Below are positions 17,034-24,831 of a stretch of 64,000 bases of DNA, piece after piece. This DNA comes from Mucilaginibacter roseus (lineage in GTDB: Bacteria > Bacteroidota > Bacteroidia > Sphingobacteriales > Sphingobacteriaceae): contig NZ_JAJPWV010000003.1 of assembly GCF_021215455.1 (NCBI RefSeq), forward strand, positions 558,001 to 622,000, read 5' to 3'. The notes under the pieces were generated by a model that saw only the letters and a program-made list of their open reading frames with translations, had not been told where the DNA came from and made no database searches. Numbering within the stretch: position 1 is the stretch's first letter; each line of letters begins with the position of its first letter. Made by a program: the position numbers and the translations under genes.

Positions 17034-17068
17034 AATCGGTGAAATCTATTTACAATCAGTGCAATCAG
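17034..17068. repeat. Right repeat pair of the GxxExxY cassette
   Basis: AATCGGTGAAATC (17034-17046) and AATCAGTGCAATCAG (17054-17068), 20 bp apart. The second contains bases 17065-17067, the TGA stop codon of ftsY on the minus strand. Confidence 0.85.
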
Positions 17069-18030
17069 TTTTTAAATAAACTATCTACAAAAGTCTTGCG
17101 GTCAAACAATTGCAGGTGATCCATCGCCTCACCAACGCCGATGTATTTAACCGGTATCTTAAACTGATCCGATATGCCTATAACCACACCGCCCTTGGCT
17201 GTACCGTCAAGCTTGGTAAGAGCAAGAGCATTTACGGAAGTAGCCTCGGTAAACTGCTTGCATTGCTCAATAGCGTTTTGGCCAGTTGAGGCATCCAGTA
17301 CCAGCAATATCTCGTGCGGTGCACCGGGTACCACCTTTTGCATCACATTCTTGATCTTGGTAAGCTCGTTCATCAAACCTACTTTGTTGTGTAAACGACC
17401 CGCCGTATCAATAATGGCTACATCATCACCGTTTGATACTGCTGAACGCAGGGTATCATAAGCAACAGATGCCGGGTCAGACCCCATAGCTTGTGCTACC
17501 ACCTTTACGCCAACACGTTCGCCCCAAAGTTTGATCTGGTCAACCGCCGCTGCACGGAAGGTATCGGCAGCGCCTAATACCACCTGGTTACCCGCTTGTT
17601 TAAGCTTGTGCGCCAGCTTGCCTATCGTAGTGGTTTTACCTACGCCATTAACACCCACCACCATAATTACATAAGGCTTGTGGCTGCCGTATTCAAAACT
17701 GGCAAAATCGTTACTGTTATTTTCGGCAAGCAGGTTTTGTATCTCATCACGCAGCAGGGTGTTAAGTTCGGAAGTATTTACATACTTATCACGCGCTACA
17801 CGTGCTTGTATACGGTCGATTATTTTTAGGGTGGTACTCACACCAACATCCGAAGTAACCAAAACTTCTTCCAGATCATCCAGCACGTCATCGTCAACGG
17901 TTGATTTACCGGCGATGGCCTTGGTTATCTTAGAAAAGAAATTGTCCTTGGTTTTTTCGAGCCCGGTGTCAAGCGCTTGCTGTTCCTGTACGGTATTCTC
18001 TTTTTTCTTGAAGAAATCAAATAAACCCAT
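17065..18030 (-). CDS. ftsY: Signal recognition particle receptor FtsY
   Basis: A 321 aa SRP GTPase that docks ribosome-SRP complexes at the membrane. It has a short charged N-terminus ([11 protein letters not shown]), the NG domain with G1 [15 protein letters not shown] (near residues 128-142), [25 protein letters not shown] and the closing [12 protein letters not shown]. The long acidic A domain of E. coli FtsY is missing, as usual outside the Gammaproteobacteria. The last residues (FKN, stop) overlap the right repeat of the GxxExxY cassette. Confidence 0.97.
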   Translation of the reverse strand: MGLFDFFKKKENTVQEQQALDTGLEKTKDNFFSKITKAIAGKSTVDDDVLDDLEEVLVTSDVGVSTTLKIIDRIQARVARDKYVNTSELNTLLRDEIQNLLAENNSNDFASFEYGSHKPYVIMVVGVNGVGKTTTIGKLAHKLKQAGNQVVLGAADTFRAAAVDQIKLWGERVGVKVVAQAMGSDPASVAYDTLRSAVSNGDDVAIIDTAGRLHNKVGLMNELTKIKNVMQKVVPGAPHEILLVLDASTGQNAIEQCKQFTEATSVNALALTKLDGTAKGGVVIGISDQFKIPVKYIGVGEAMDHLQLFDRKTFVDSLFKN

Positions 18031-18155
18031 AATTATGTGCAGATATTGATTATGTGCAAATATGCAGATATGTAAATGTGCGGATTAAAAGCTTAAAATG
18101 CGAAACCGGCTAACATCTTTACATTACAGCCATATATTATATACTTTACGAGTAT

Positions 18156-18229
18156 GTCATGCTGAGCCTGCCGACGTATTACCAGACTGCTTTCCCACCA
18201 CACACATCCTTCGACAAGCTCAGGATGAC
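18156..18229. repeat. Inverted-repeat pair (REPIN/MITE-like), second family
   Basis: GTCATGCTGAGCCTGCCGACG (18156-18176) and CTTCGACAAGCTCAGGATGAC (18209-18229) are imperfect inverted copies about 32 bp apart. From memory, the GTCAT-CTGAGC-TGTCGAAG type is a common dispersed repeat in Bacteroidota genomes. It lies in the 287-bp gap between ftsY and the DUF4295 gene, which otherwise shows nothing. Confidence 0.75.
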
Positions 18230-18317
18230 GGTACACTTAAACCCAACACAACAAAAAAAGCCCTCTCGTTAAATACAAGACGGCTTTTGTAGCTTATCAG
18301 AACGAAAAAGGAACGAA

Positions 18318-18479
18318 TTAAGCTTTAGCTTCGCTAATAGCGTCCTTAACGTGATCGTTGTGTACAATGATCTCTTTGAAAGTGTAAGCACCTGTTTTTG
18401 GTGACTTAACAGCAGTGATCACTTTTGAATATTCTTTGCCTTTACCTGTTTTCAGGGTTGCAACTACTTTCTTTGCCAT
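18318..18479 (-). CDS. DUF4295 family small protein
   Basis: A 53 aa basic protein read directly from the sequence. It begins MAKKVVATLKTGKGKEYSKV, contains VKSPKTGAYTFKE and ends DAISEAKA. DUF4295 proteins are small Bacteroidota-specific proteins encoded next to ribosomal proteins L33 and L28, exactly the context here, so a ribosome-associated role is likely but not shown. It lies 56 bp downstream of rpmG on the same strand. Confidence 0.9.
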   Translation of the reverse strand: MAKKVVATLKTGKGKEYSKVITAVKSPKTGAYTFKEIIVHNDHVKDAISEAKA

Positions 18480-18535
18480 CTCTGTTTAAATTTTATGCTG
18501 ATATCATTGCCTTAACAGCAACGCTACCAGGTTAA

Positions 18536-18718
18536 TTACTTAATCTCTTTGTGAGTTGTTACTTTACGCAGAACCGGGTTGAATTTTTTTAACTCAAGCC
18601 TTTCAGTTGTATTTTTTTTGTTCTTGGTGGTAATGTAGCGAGACATGCCTGGCAAGCCGCTTTCCTTGTGCTCAGTGCACTCCAGTATTACCTGAACTCT
18701 GTTGCCTTTTTTAGCCAT
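18536..18718 (-). CDS. rpmG: 50S ribosomal protein L33
   Basis: A 60 aa L33: [19 protein letters not shown], then [20 protein letters not shown] and a C-terminus that stays basic. It has only one cysteine (EC in ILECTEH), so it is a zinc-free (C-minus) form. It is the middle gene of the rpmB-rpmG-DUF4295 unit. Confidence 0.97.
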   Translation of the reverse strand: MAKKGNRVQVILECTEHKESGLPGMSRYITTKNKKNTTERLELKKFNPVLRKVTTHKEIK

Positions 18719-18789
18719 GGTATTTTTTTATTATGGTATTGGCCTACTACATACAATACATGCAGGCAGCCTGTTACCAGTTCAATCTA

Positions 18790-19023
18790 TTAAATGTAAC
18801 CTTTTTTAACAAACTTGTTTATACAAGCGGTTATACCATTTTTGCTGATGGTTTTAACAGCAGAAGTAGATACTTTTAAAGTGATCCACTTATCTTCTTC
18901 AGGGATGTAAAACTTTTTAAGTTTTAAGTTAGGATAAAATTTACGCTTGGTTTTAACGTTTGAGTTTGAAACGTTGAAACCGTTCATATATCCTTTACCT
19001 GTTAAATCACAAATTCTTGACAT
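18790..19023 (-). CDS. rpmB: 50S ribosomal protein L28
   Basis: A 77 aa L28: [38 protein letters not shown], with typical basic composition. It is the first gene of the rpmB-rpmG-DUF4295 unit, preceded by a recognisable promoter at 19066-19096. Confidence 0.97.
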   Translation of the reverse strand: MSRICDLTGKGYMNGFNVSNSNVKTKRKFYPNLKLKKFYIPEEDKWITLKVSTSAVKTISKNGITACINKFVKKGYI

Positions 19024-19065
19024 GACAATTCGTATTAATTACAACCTCTGTTTTAAAGAGGAGTG

Positions 19066-19096
19066 CAAATATCAGAATTTTTTGACTAACAGACAA
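19066..19096 (-). promoter_or_regulatory. Promoter of the rpmB-rpmG-DUF4295 operon
   Basis: On the minus strand, TTG (19096-19094) is followed after 20 bp by GATATTTG (19073-19066), one mismatch from the -7 consensus TAnnTTTG. The predicted start near 19059 gives a leader of about 36 nt. Confidence 0.5.
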
Positions 19097-19224
19097 TAGC
19101 GATGTGGAAAATTTTTAAAAATCTTTATAATCAGCACAAAAGCATGTTGAAAAGTGTATTTTAGGCGAGTTAGTTAACCCCGCGGCTAATTATTTTTATA
19201 AACCGATTTTAACTTATTAAACCG

Positions 19225-21129
19225 ATGAAGATCACCTCGTTTGAGCAATACGAGCAGGCGTACAAGCAAAGCGTTGAGCAACCGGAACAGTTTTGGGCTG
19301 ATGTAGCCGATAACTTTACCTGGAAAAAGAAATGGGACAACGTATTACAATGGAATTTTAAAGATCCGGATGTTAAATGGTTTAGCGGGGCCAAACTTAA
19401 TATTACCGAAAACTGCCTTGACCGCCACCTCGAGAAAAACGCCGATACCCCGGCCATTATATGGGAACCAAACGACCCGACTGAAGATTTCCGCATACTT
19501 ACCTATAAACAACTGCATGATAAGGTTTGCCAGTTTGCTAACGTATTAAAGAACAATGGCGCTAAAAAAGGCGACCGCATCTGTATCTACATGCCTATGG
19601 TGCCCGAACTGGCCATTGCCGTTTTGGCCTGTGCACGCATCGGCGCCATTCACTCTGTGGTATTTGGCGGCTTTTCGGCACAATCCATTGCTGACAGGAT
19701 AAAGGATGCTGATTGTAATATCGTGATCACCTCTGACGGGGCATACCGTGGCAATAAGGATATACAAATGAAAAACGTGATTGACGACGCGCTGGTACAG
19801 TGCCCGTCGGTTAAGCGTACCATAGTACTTACTCGCAGCCGCACAGCCGTATCCATGATAAAAGGCCGTGATGTTTGGTGGGAAGACGAGATTAAAAAAG
19901 TAGAAACACAAGGCAACCCGGAATGCCCGGCAGAAGAAATGGATGCAGAGGATATGCTTTTTATCCTCTATACATCTGGCTCAACCGGCAAACCAAAGGG
20001 TGTAGTGCATACCTGCGGTGGTTACATGGTTTATGCCGGCTATACGTTTGCAAACGTTTTCCAGTACAACCCCGGCGAAGTATATTTTTGTACGGCTGAT
20101 ATTGGTTGGATCACGGGGCATTCCTACATCGTTTACGGGCCGCTATCGCAAGGGGCAACCACATTGATGTTTGAGGGCGTGCCAACATACCCGGATGCCG
20201 GCAGGCTTTGGGATATTGTTGCAAAGCATAACGTGAATATCCTTTACACCGCCCCCACAGCCATCCGCTCGCTGATGGGTTTCGGGCTCGATTATGTAAA
20301 AGACAAAGACCTGAGCACATTAAAAAAACTCGGCTCGGTAGGTGAGCCTATAAATGAGGAAGCCTGGCATTGGCTGGATGATCATATCGGCCACAACAAA
20401 TGCCCTATTGTTGATACCTGGTGGCAAACAGAAACCGGCGGCATCATGATAACGCCGATTGCAGGCGTTACACCTACAAAGCCCGGCTACGCTACTTTGC
20501 CCCTGCCCGGTATACAACCGGTATTGGTTGACGAGAATGGTAAAGAAATAGAAGGCAATGGCGTAAACGGCAATCTTTGTATTAAGTTTCCATGGCCGGG
20601 TATATTGCGCACTACCTATGGCGATCACGAGCGCTGCCGTACCACTTACTTTGCTACTTACGATAATTTATACTTTACCGGCGATGGTTGCCTGCGCGAT
20701 GATGACGGTTACTACCGGATAACCGGCCGGGTAGATGATGTGCTCAATGTATCAGGGCACCGTATAGGCACCGCCGAAGTTGAGAATGCCATCAATATGC
20801 ACAGCAGCGTGGTAGAGTCGGCCGTAGTAGGCTATCCGCATGATATTAAAGGCCAGGGCGTATATGCCTATGTAGTTATTCCGGATATGCACGACAGTCC
20901 GGATCTTACCCGCAAAGATATTATCATGACCGTATCGAGGATTATCGGTCCGATTGCCAAACCTGATAAGATCCAGTTTGTAAGCGGATTACCTAAAACA
21001 CGTTCAGGCAAAATCATGCGGCGTATACTGCGGAAAATCGCTGAAGGCGATACCTCAAATTTAGGCGATACGTCAACTTTGCTTGATCCGGCCGTTGTTG
21101 AAGAAATAAAGCAGGGCGCTTTGAAATAA
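19225..21129 (+). CDS. acs: Acetyl-CoA synthetase
   Basis: A 634 aa AMP-forming enzyme that activates acetate to acetyl-CoA. It has the N-terminal ACAS_N region, the adenylation motif YTSGSTGKPKGVVHT near residue 250, WWQTETGG, the FTGD/GRVDDVLNVSGHR hinge motifs, and the C-terminal lysine in TRSGKIMRR that is acetylated in other bacteria. The length is normal. It is a single-gene unit; the ~200 bp upstream are shared with the divergent rpmB promoter. Confidence 0.97.
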   Translation: MKITSFEQYEQAYKQSVEQPEQFWADVADNFTWKKKWDNVLQWNFKDPDVKWFSGAKLNITENCLDRHLEKNADTPAIIWEPNDPTEDFRILTYKQLHDKVCQFANVLKNNGAKKGDRICIYMPMVPELAIAVLACARIGAIHSVVFGGFSAQSIADRIKDADCNIVITSDGAYRGNKDIQMKNVIDDALVQCPSVKRTIVLTRSRTAVSMIKGRDVWWEDEIKKVETQGNPECPAEEMDAEDMLFILYTSGSTGKPKGVVHTCGGYMVYAGYTFANVFQYNPGEVYFCTADIGWITGHSYIVYGPLSQGATTLMFEGVPTYPDAGRLWDIVAKHNVNILYTAPTAIRSLMGFGLDYVKDKDLSTLKKLGSVGEPINEEAWHWLDDHIGHNKCPIVDTWWQTETGGIMITPIAGVTPTKPGYATLPLPGIQPVLVDENGKEIEGNGVNGNLCIKFPWPGILRTTYGDHERCRTTYFATYDNLYFTGDGCLRDDDGYYRITGRVDDVLNVSGHRIGTAEVENAINMHSSVVESAVVGYPHDIKGQGVYAYVVIPDMHDSPDLTRKDIIMTVSRIIGPIAKPDKIQFVSGLPKTRSGKIMRRILRKIAEGDTSNLGDTSTLLDPAVVEEIKQGALK

Positions 21130-21150
21130 AGGTCCTAATCTTAATGCTTT

Positions 21151-21232
21151 CTCATTTCGAAGCGATAGCGAGAAATCTGTCCGCATTTATAAACAGGCGA
21201 TAGATTTCTCCTTCTACCTTGTTCGAGACGAC
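21151..21232. repeat. Degenerate inverted-repeat pair, third family
   Basis: A left arm containing CATTTCGAAGCG and GCGAGAAATCTG (21151-21179) and a right arm containing AGATTTCTCCTTC and TTCGAGACGAC (21200-21232) share AGATTTCTC and TTCGA-AYGA in opposite orientation. It looks like a decayed dispersed element between acs and lpd. Confidence 0.5.
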
Positions 21233-21270
21233 GAAGTGGTTGGTGATAAATAGAAACGCCTAAAACAAAA

Positions 21271-21307
21271 AGCAGTTGCAATAAGCTTAAAACTTACTGC
21301 AACTGCT
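21271..21307 (-). terminator. Terminator of lpd
   Basis: AGCAGTTGCAATAAG pairs with CTTACTGCAACTGCT (one mismatch). On the minus strand it is followed by TTTTTG, so it terminates lpd. There is no T-run for the plus strand. Confidence 0.75.
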
Positions 21308-21329
21308 ACTAATATCTGCTACCTAAAAA

Positions 21330-22733
21330 TTAAATGTGTATTGCCCGGTTGCCGGTTGCAGCAAGGCAGGCCTCGCGCATAGCTTCGGTATAGGTAGGGT
21401 GCGCATGGCTGGTACGGGTAACGTCCTCTGCTGATGCACGGTACTCCATGGCTAATACAGCCTCGGCAATCATATCCGCGGCACGTGGGCCTATCATGTG
21501 TACACCCAGTATCTCGTCGGTCGTAGCATCGGCCAATACCTTAACAAAACCATCCAGATCGCCGCTGGCACGTGCACGGCCGCTGGCCTTGAACGGGAAT
21601 GAACCGGTTTTGTATTTAGTGCCTTTTTCTTTCAGTTGTTCCTCGGTAAAGCCTACGCTGGCAACTTCAGGCCAGGTGTAAACTACGCCCGGTATCAGGT
21701 TGTAATTGATGTGCGGTTTTTGCCCGGCAATAATTTCGGCTACAAAAGTACCTTCATCCTCGGCTTTGTGGGCAAGCATGGCGCCTTTTATCACATCGCC
21801 AATGGCGTAAACACCTTTAACGCTGGTTTCCAGGTGCTCGTCAACCGTGATCTTACGGCCGCGCTCCTCAACGGTAAGCCCGATGTTTTCCAGACCTAAG
21901 CCATCGGTGTAAGCCACACGGCCTACAGCTACCAGGCAGTAATCGCCTTTAAGTTCTTTCTTTTCGCCTTTAGGGCTGTCAAACGTAACGGTAACTTCTT
22001 CACCTTGTACAGTAGCGCCGGTAACCTTGTGGCCCAGGTAAAATTCCATACCCAGTTTGCTCAACACTTTTTGCAGCTCTTTGCCCAGGCTCTTATCCAT
22101 GGTGGGGATAATACCATCCATAAACTCAATTACCGATACCTTGGCACCTAAACGAGCATACACCGAACCCAGCTCCAGGCCAATAACACCACCGCCTATC
22201 AGCACCAAATGCTTAGGCACTTCTTTAAGGGTTAAGGCTTCAGTAGAGGTAATGATGCGTTGTTTATCTATCTTGATAAACGGCAGTGAAGACGGTTTTG
22301 AACCGGTAGCGATGATCACATTTTTGGTGGTCAGCTCCTGCGTGCTTTTATCCTCTTTAGTAACTACAATAGTATTTTTATCCTTGAATGAGCCCACACC
22401 CTGGTGAACATCGATCTTGTTCTTCTTCATCAGGTAAGTGATGCCGCTGGTATTGGCGTTAACTACTTCCTCTTTACGTTTTATCATCTGGCCAAAATCA
22501 ATGCCCAGGTTATCAAGGTTGATGCCATGTGTTTTAAAAGTATGTGCAGCGTTATGATAGTGCTCAGATGAATCGAGCAGGGCTTTTGACGGGATGCAGC
22601 CTACGTTAAGGCAGGTGCCGCCAAGTGTGCTGTATTTTTCAATGATAGCGGTTTTTAAACCCAATTGGGCGCAACGTATAGCAGCCACATACCCACCCGG
22701 GCCTGACCCTATTACGATAACATCATATTGCAT
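21330..22733 (-). CDS. lpdA: Dihydrolipoyl dehydrogenase
   Basis: A 467 aa flavoprotein disulfide reductase, the E3 subunit of 2-oxo-acid dehydrogenase complexes. It has the N-terminal FAD site VIGSGPGGYVAAIRCAQLG, the redox pair in GGTCLNVGCIPSKAL, the NAD site IGGGVIGLELG near residue 180, the second FAD motif YAIGDV, and the C-terminal dimer/catalytic motif HAHPTYTEA. It is complete and of normal length. No E1 or E2 gene is adjacent. Confidence 0.95.
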   Translation of the reverse strand: MQYDVIVIGSGPGGYVAAIRCAQLGLKTAIIEKYSTLGGTCLNVGCIPSKALLDSSEHYHNAAHTFKTHGINLDNLGIDFGQMIKRKEEVVNANTSGITYLMKKNKIDVHQGVGSFKDKNTIVVTKEDKSTQELTTKNVIIATGSKPSSLPFIKIDKQRIITSTEALTLKEVPKHLVLIGGGVIGLELGSVYARLGAKVSVIEFMDGIIPTMDKSLGKELQKVLSKLGMEFYLGHKVTGATVQGEEVTVTFDSPKGEKKELKGDYCLVAVGRVAYTDGLGLENIGLTVEERGRKITVDEHLETSVKGVYAIGDVIKGAMLAHKAEDEGTFVAEIIAGQKPHINYNLIPGVVYTWPEVASVGFTEEQLKEKGTKYKTGSFPFKASGRARASGDLDGFVKVLADATTDEILGVHMIGPRAADMIAEAVLAMEYRASAEDVTRTSHAHPTYTEAMREACLAATGNRAIHI

Positions 22734-22755
22734 AATTTCGTGTTTTATTACGGGG

Positions 22756-22763
22756 CAAAGTTA
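22756..22763 (-). promoter_or_regulatory. -7 element of lpd
   Basis: TAACTTTG on the minus strand matches TAnnTTTG exactly and lies 22 bp before the lpd start codon. No clear -33 element was found. Confidence 0.4.
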
Positions 22764-22952
22764 AAACATTAAATGCTGGTATTGAAACTAAACCACCCCT
22801 AATGTAGCCCTTTTATACCCCGGGTTGACAATAGGACAGCATACCGCATAATTTGTTTATTATAGATACAGGGTTGGCCGCTTATGCGGCAACATATTGC
22901 TACATTATTGCTATTTTAGTTGCATTAACTGTACACTCAATTATTCAATCTC

Positions 22953-24827
22953 GTGAAAAAGTTTACCGCACTGTTTTTAACAGCTATAGCTGTTTGCCAG
23001 GCCGCCTTTGCACAGCAAGACTATGTTAAGGAGCATTTTACCAAAAAGGATGTTTACATTACCATGCGCGATGGGGTGAGGCTGTTTACCTCCATTTACA
23101 CACCAAAGGACGCCTCAAAGCAAAACAAATACCCGATAATGATGCACCGCACCTGTTACAGCATAGGTCCGTATGGTGCTGATAAATATCCCGGAAGGCT
23201 TGGCCCATCCGCCGAGATCATGAAAGAAGGCTATATTTTTGTTTATCAGGATGTGCGCGGCCGCTACAAAAGTGAGGGTACCTGGACCAACATGACCCCG
23301 GTTATCGACAATAAGAAAAGCAAGACCGATGTGGACGAAGGATCGGATACTTATGATACGATCGACTGGCTGGTTAAAAACGTTACCGGCAATAATGGCC
23401 GCGTAGGGCAGTACGGCATATCGTACCCGGGCTTTTACACCGCGGCGGGTATATTGTCAAATCATCCGGCTTTAAAGGCATCGTCACCAGGCGCTCCGAT
23501 TTCTGATTTTTGGTTTGATGACTTTCATCATAACGGCGCTTTTATCGAGAGCTACTTTTTCACCTTCCCGGTGTTTGGTGTGCCTAAAGGCAATGCCGAT
23601 ACTACCGGCGCATCATGGTTCGCCAGTAAGATGATCAACCCTGGCACCCGCGATGGCTACCAGTTTTTGCTTGATCTTGGTCCGCTAAAAAATGCCGATA
23701 AATATTACAAAAACAACTTTTTTTGGCAGGAAACCATTGATCACCCTAACTATGATGAATTCTGGCAAAAGCGGGGTTTGTTAAAGCACTTCAACAATAA
23801 ATCAAAAACTGCGGTGATGACCGTTGGCGGCTGGTTTGACGCTGAGGATCTTTCGGGCCCGCTTAACATTTATAAAACCATCGAGAAGAAGAATCCATCA
23901 GCCTACAATACCATTGTGATGGGGCCTTTCGGCCATGGCCGTTGGTCGCAGGAGACAGGGCATACGCTGCACAGTAATGTGTACTTTGGCGATAGTATAG
24001 CCACCTTTTATCAAAAGGAAATTGAGGCCAAATTTTTCAGGCACTTTTTAAAGGGCAAAGGCGATAAAGCTACCGGTCTGCCCGAAGCGTATATGTTTAA
24101 CACCGGAAAAAAAGAATGGGCTACTTTTGATAAATGGCCTGCTACCAATGCCGAGCACAAAAAATTCTATTTAGCTGCCGACGGTAAACTGGCCGATACA
24201 CAGCCAACAACGCCAGGCTCTATGAGCTACATCAGCGACCCAATGAAACCGGTGCCTTACACCGAGGATAACTCAAGCACCATGGGCTTTACCCCGTTTA
24301 ATTACATGACCGAAGATCAGCGCTTTGCGGGCCGAAGGCCGGATGTACTGGTGTATCAAACCGATGTATTGACGGATGACGTTACCCTTGGCGGCGAGAT
24401 CATGGCTAACCTGAAAATTGCCACCACTGGTACTGACGCTGATTTTGTGGTGAAGCTGATAGACGTGTATCCACCAGACGAGGCTAACCATGCCTATATG
24501 CCGAATAAAAGCATCATATTGAGCAACTACTGGCAAATGGTACGCTCGGAAGTAATGCCGGCCCGTTTCCGCAAAAGCTTTGAAAAGCCGGAAGCGCTGG
24601 TTGCCGGGCAAAAGGCTGATGTGAACTTCCGTTTGCAGGATGTATTGCACACCTTTAAAAAAGGACACCGAATTATGGTACAGGTACAAAGTACCTGGTT
24701 CCCGATAGTGGCACGCAACCCGCAAAAATTTGTGGATAACCCATATAAAGCCAACGAGAGCGATTACATAAAAGCTACCGAAACCGTATTTAACGATAGC
24801 TTTATTGATGTACAGATATTAAAATAG
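22953..24827 (+). CDS. CocE/NonD-type hydrolase (X-Pro dipeptidyl-peptidase S15-like)
   Basis: A 624 aa secreted alpha/beta hydrolase starting at GTG 22953, with a signal peptide (about 1-20, AFA-QQD). The N-terminal S15 domain shows YTPKD, QDVRGRYKSEG and the nucleophile elbow GQYGISYPG. GGWFDAEDLSG and the GPFGHGRW histidine complete the catalytic region. The C-terminal jelly-roll domain (about 400-620) is the one found in cocaine esterase, glutaryl acylases and XPP proteins. It is probably a periplasmic ester or amide hydrolase, substrate unknown. It forms an operon with the M1 peptidase 4 bp downstream. Confidence 0.9.
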   Translation: MKKFTALFLTAIAVCQAAFAQQDYVKEHFTKKDVYITMRDGVRLFTSIYTPKDASKQNKYPIMMHRTCYSIGPYGADKYPGRLGPSAEIMKEGYIFVYQDVRGRYKSEGTWTNMTPVIDNKKSKTDVDEGSDTYDTIDWLVKNVTGNNGRVGQYGISYPGFYTAAGILSNHPALKASSPGAPISDFWFDDFHHNGAFIESYFFTFPVFGVPKGNADTTGASWFASKMINPGTRDGYQFLLDLGPLKNADKYYKNNFFWQETIDHPNYDEFWQKRGLLKHFNNKSKTAVMTVGGWFDAEDLSGPLNIYKTIEKKNPSAYNTIVMGPFGHGRWSQETGHTLHSNVYFGDSIATFYQKEIEAKFFRHFLKGKGDKATGLPEAYMFNTGKKEWATFDKWPATNAEHKKFYLAADGKLADTQPTTPGSMSYISDPMKPVPYTEDNSSTMGFTPFNYMTEDQRFAGRRPDVLVYQTDVLTDDVTLGGEIMANLKIATTGTDADFVVKLIDVYPPDEANHAYMPNKSIILSNYWQMVRSEVMPARFRKSFEKPEALVAGQKADVNFRLQDVLHTFKKGHRIMVQVQSTWFPIVARNPQKFVDNPYKANESDYIKATETVFNDSFIDVQILK

Positions 24828-24831
24828 ACCC

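Larger units (their letters stand above)
16612..17068 (-). mobile_element. Putative GxxExxY-nuclease cassette between ftsY and rimO
   Basis: A 457-bp unit consisting of the GxxExxY gene and a pair of inverted repeat clusters, each with two motif copies. It overlaps the first codons of rimO and the stop codon of ftsY, so it sits exactly at a junction between two core genes. There is no transposase, and mobility is inferred. Confidence 0.55.
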
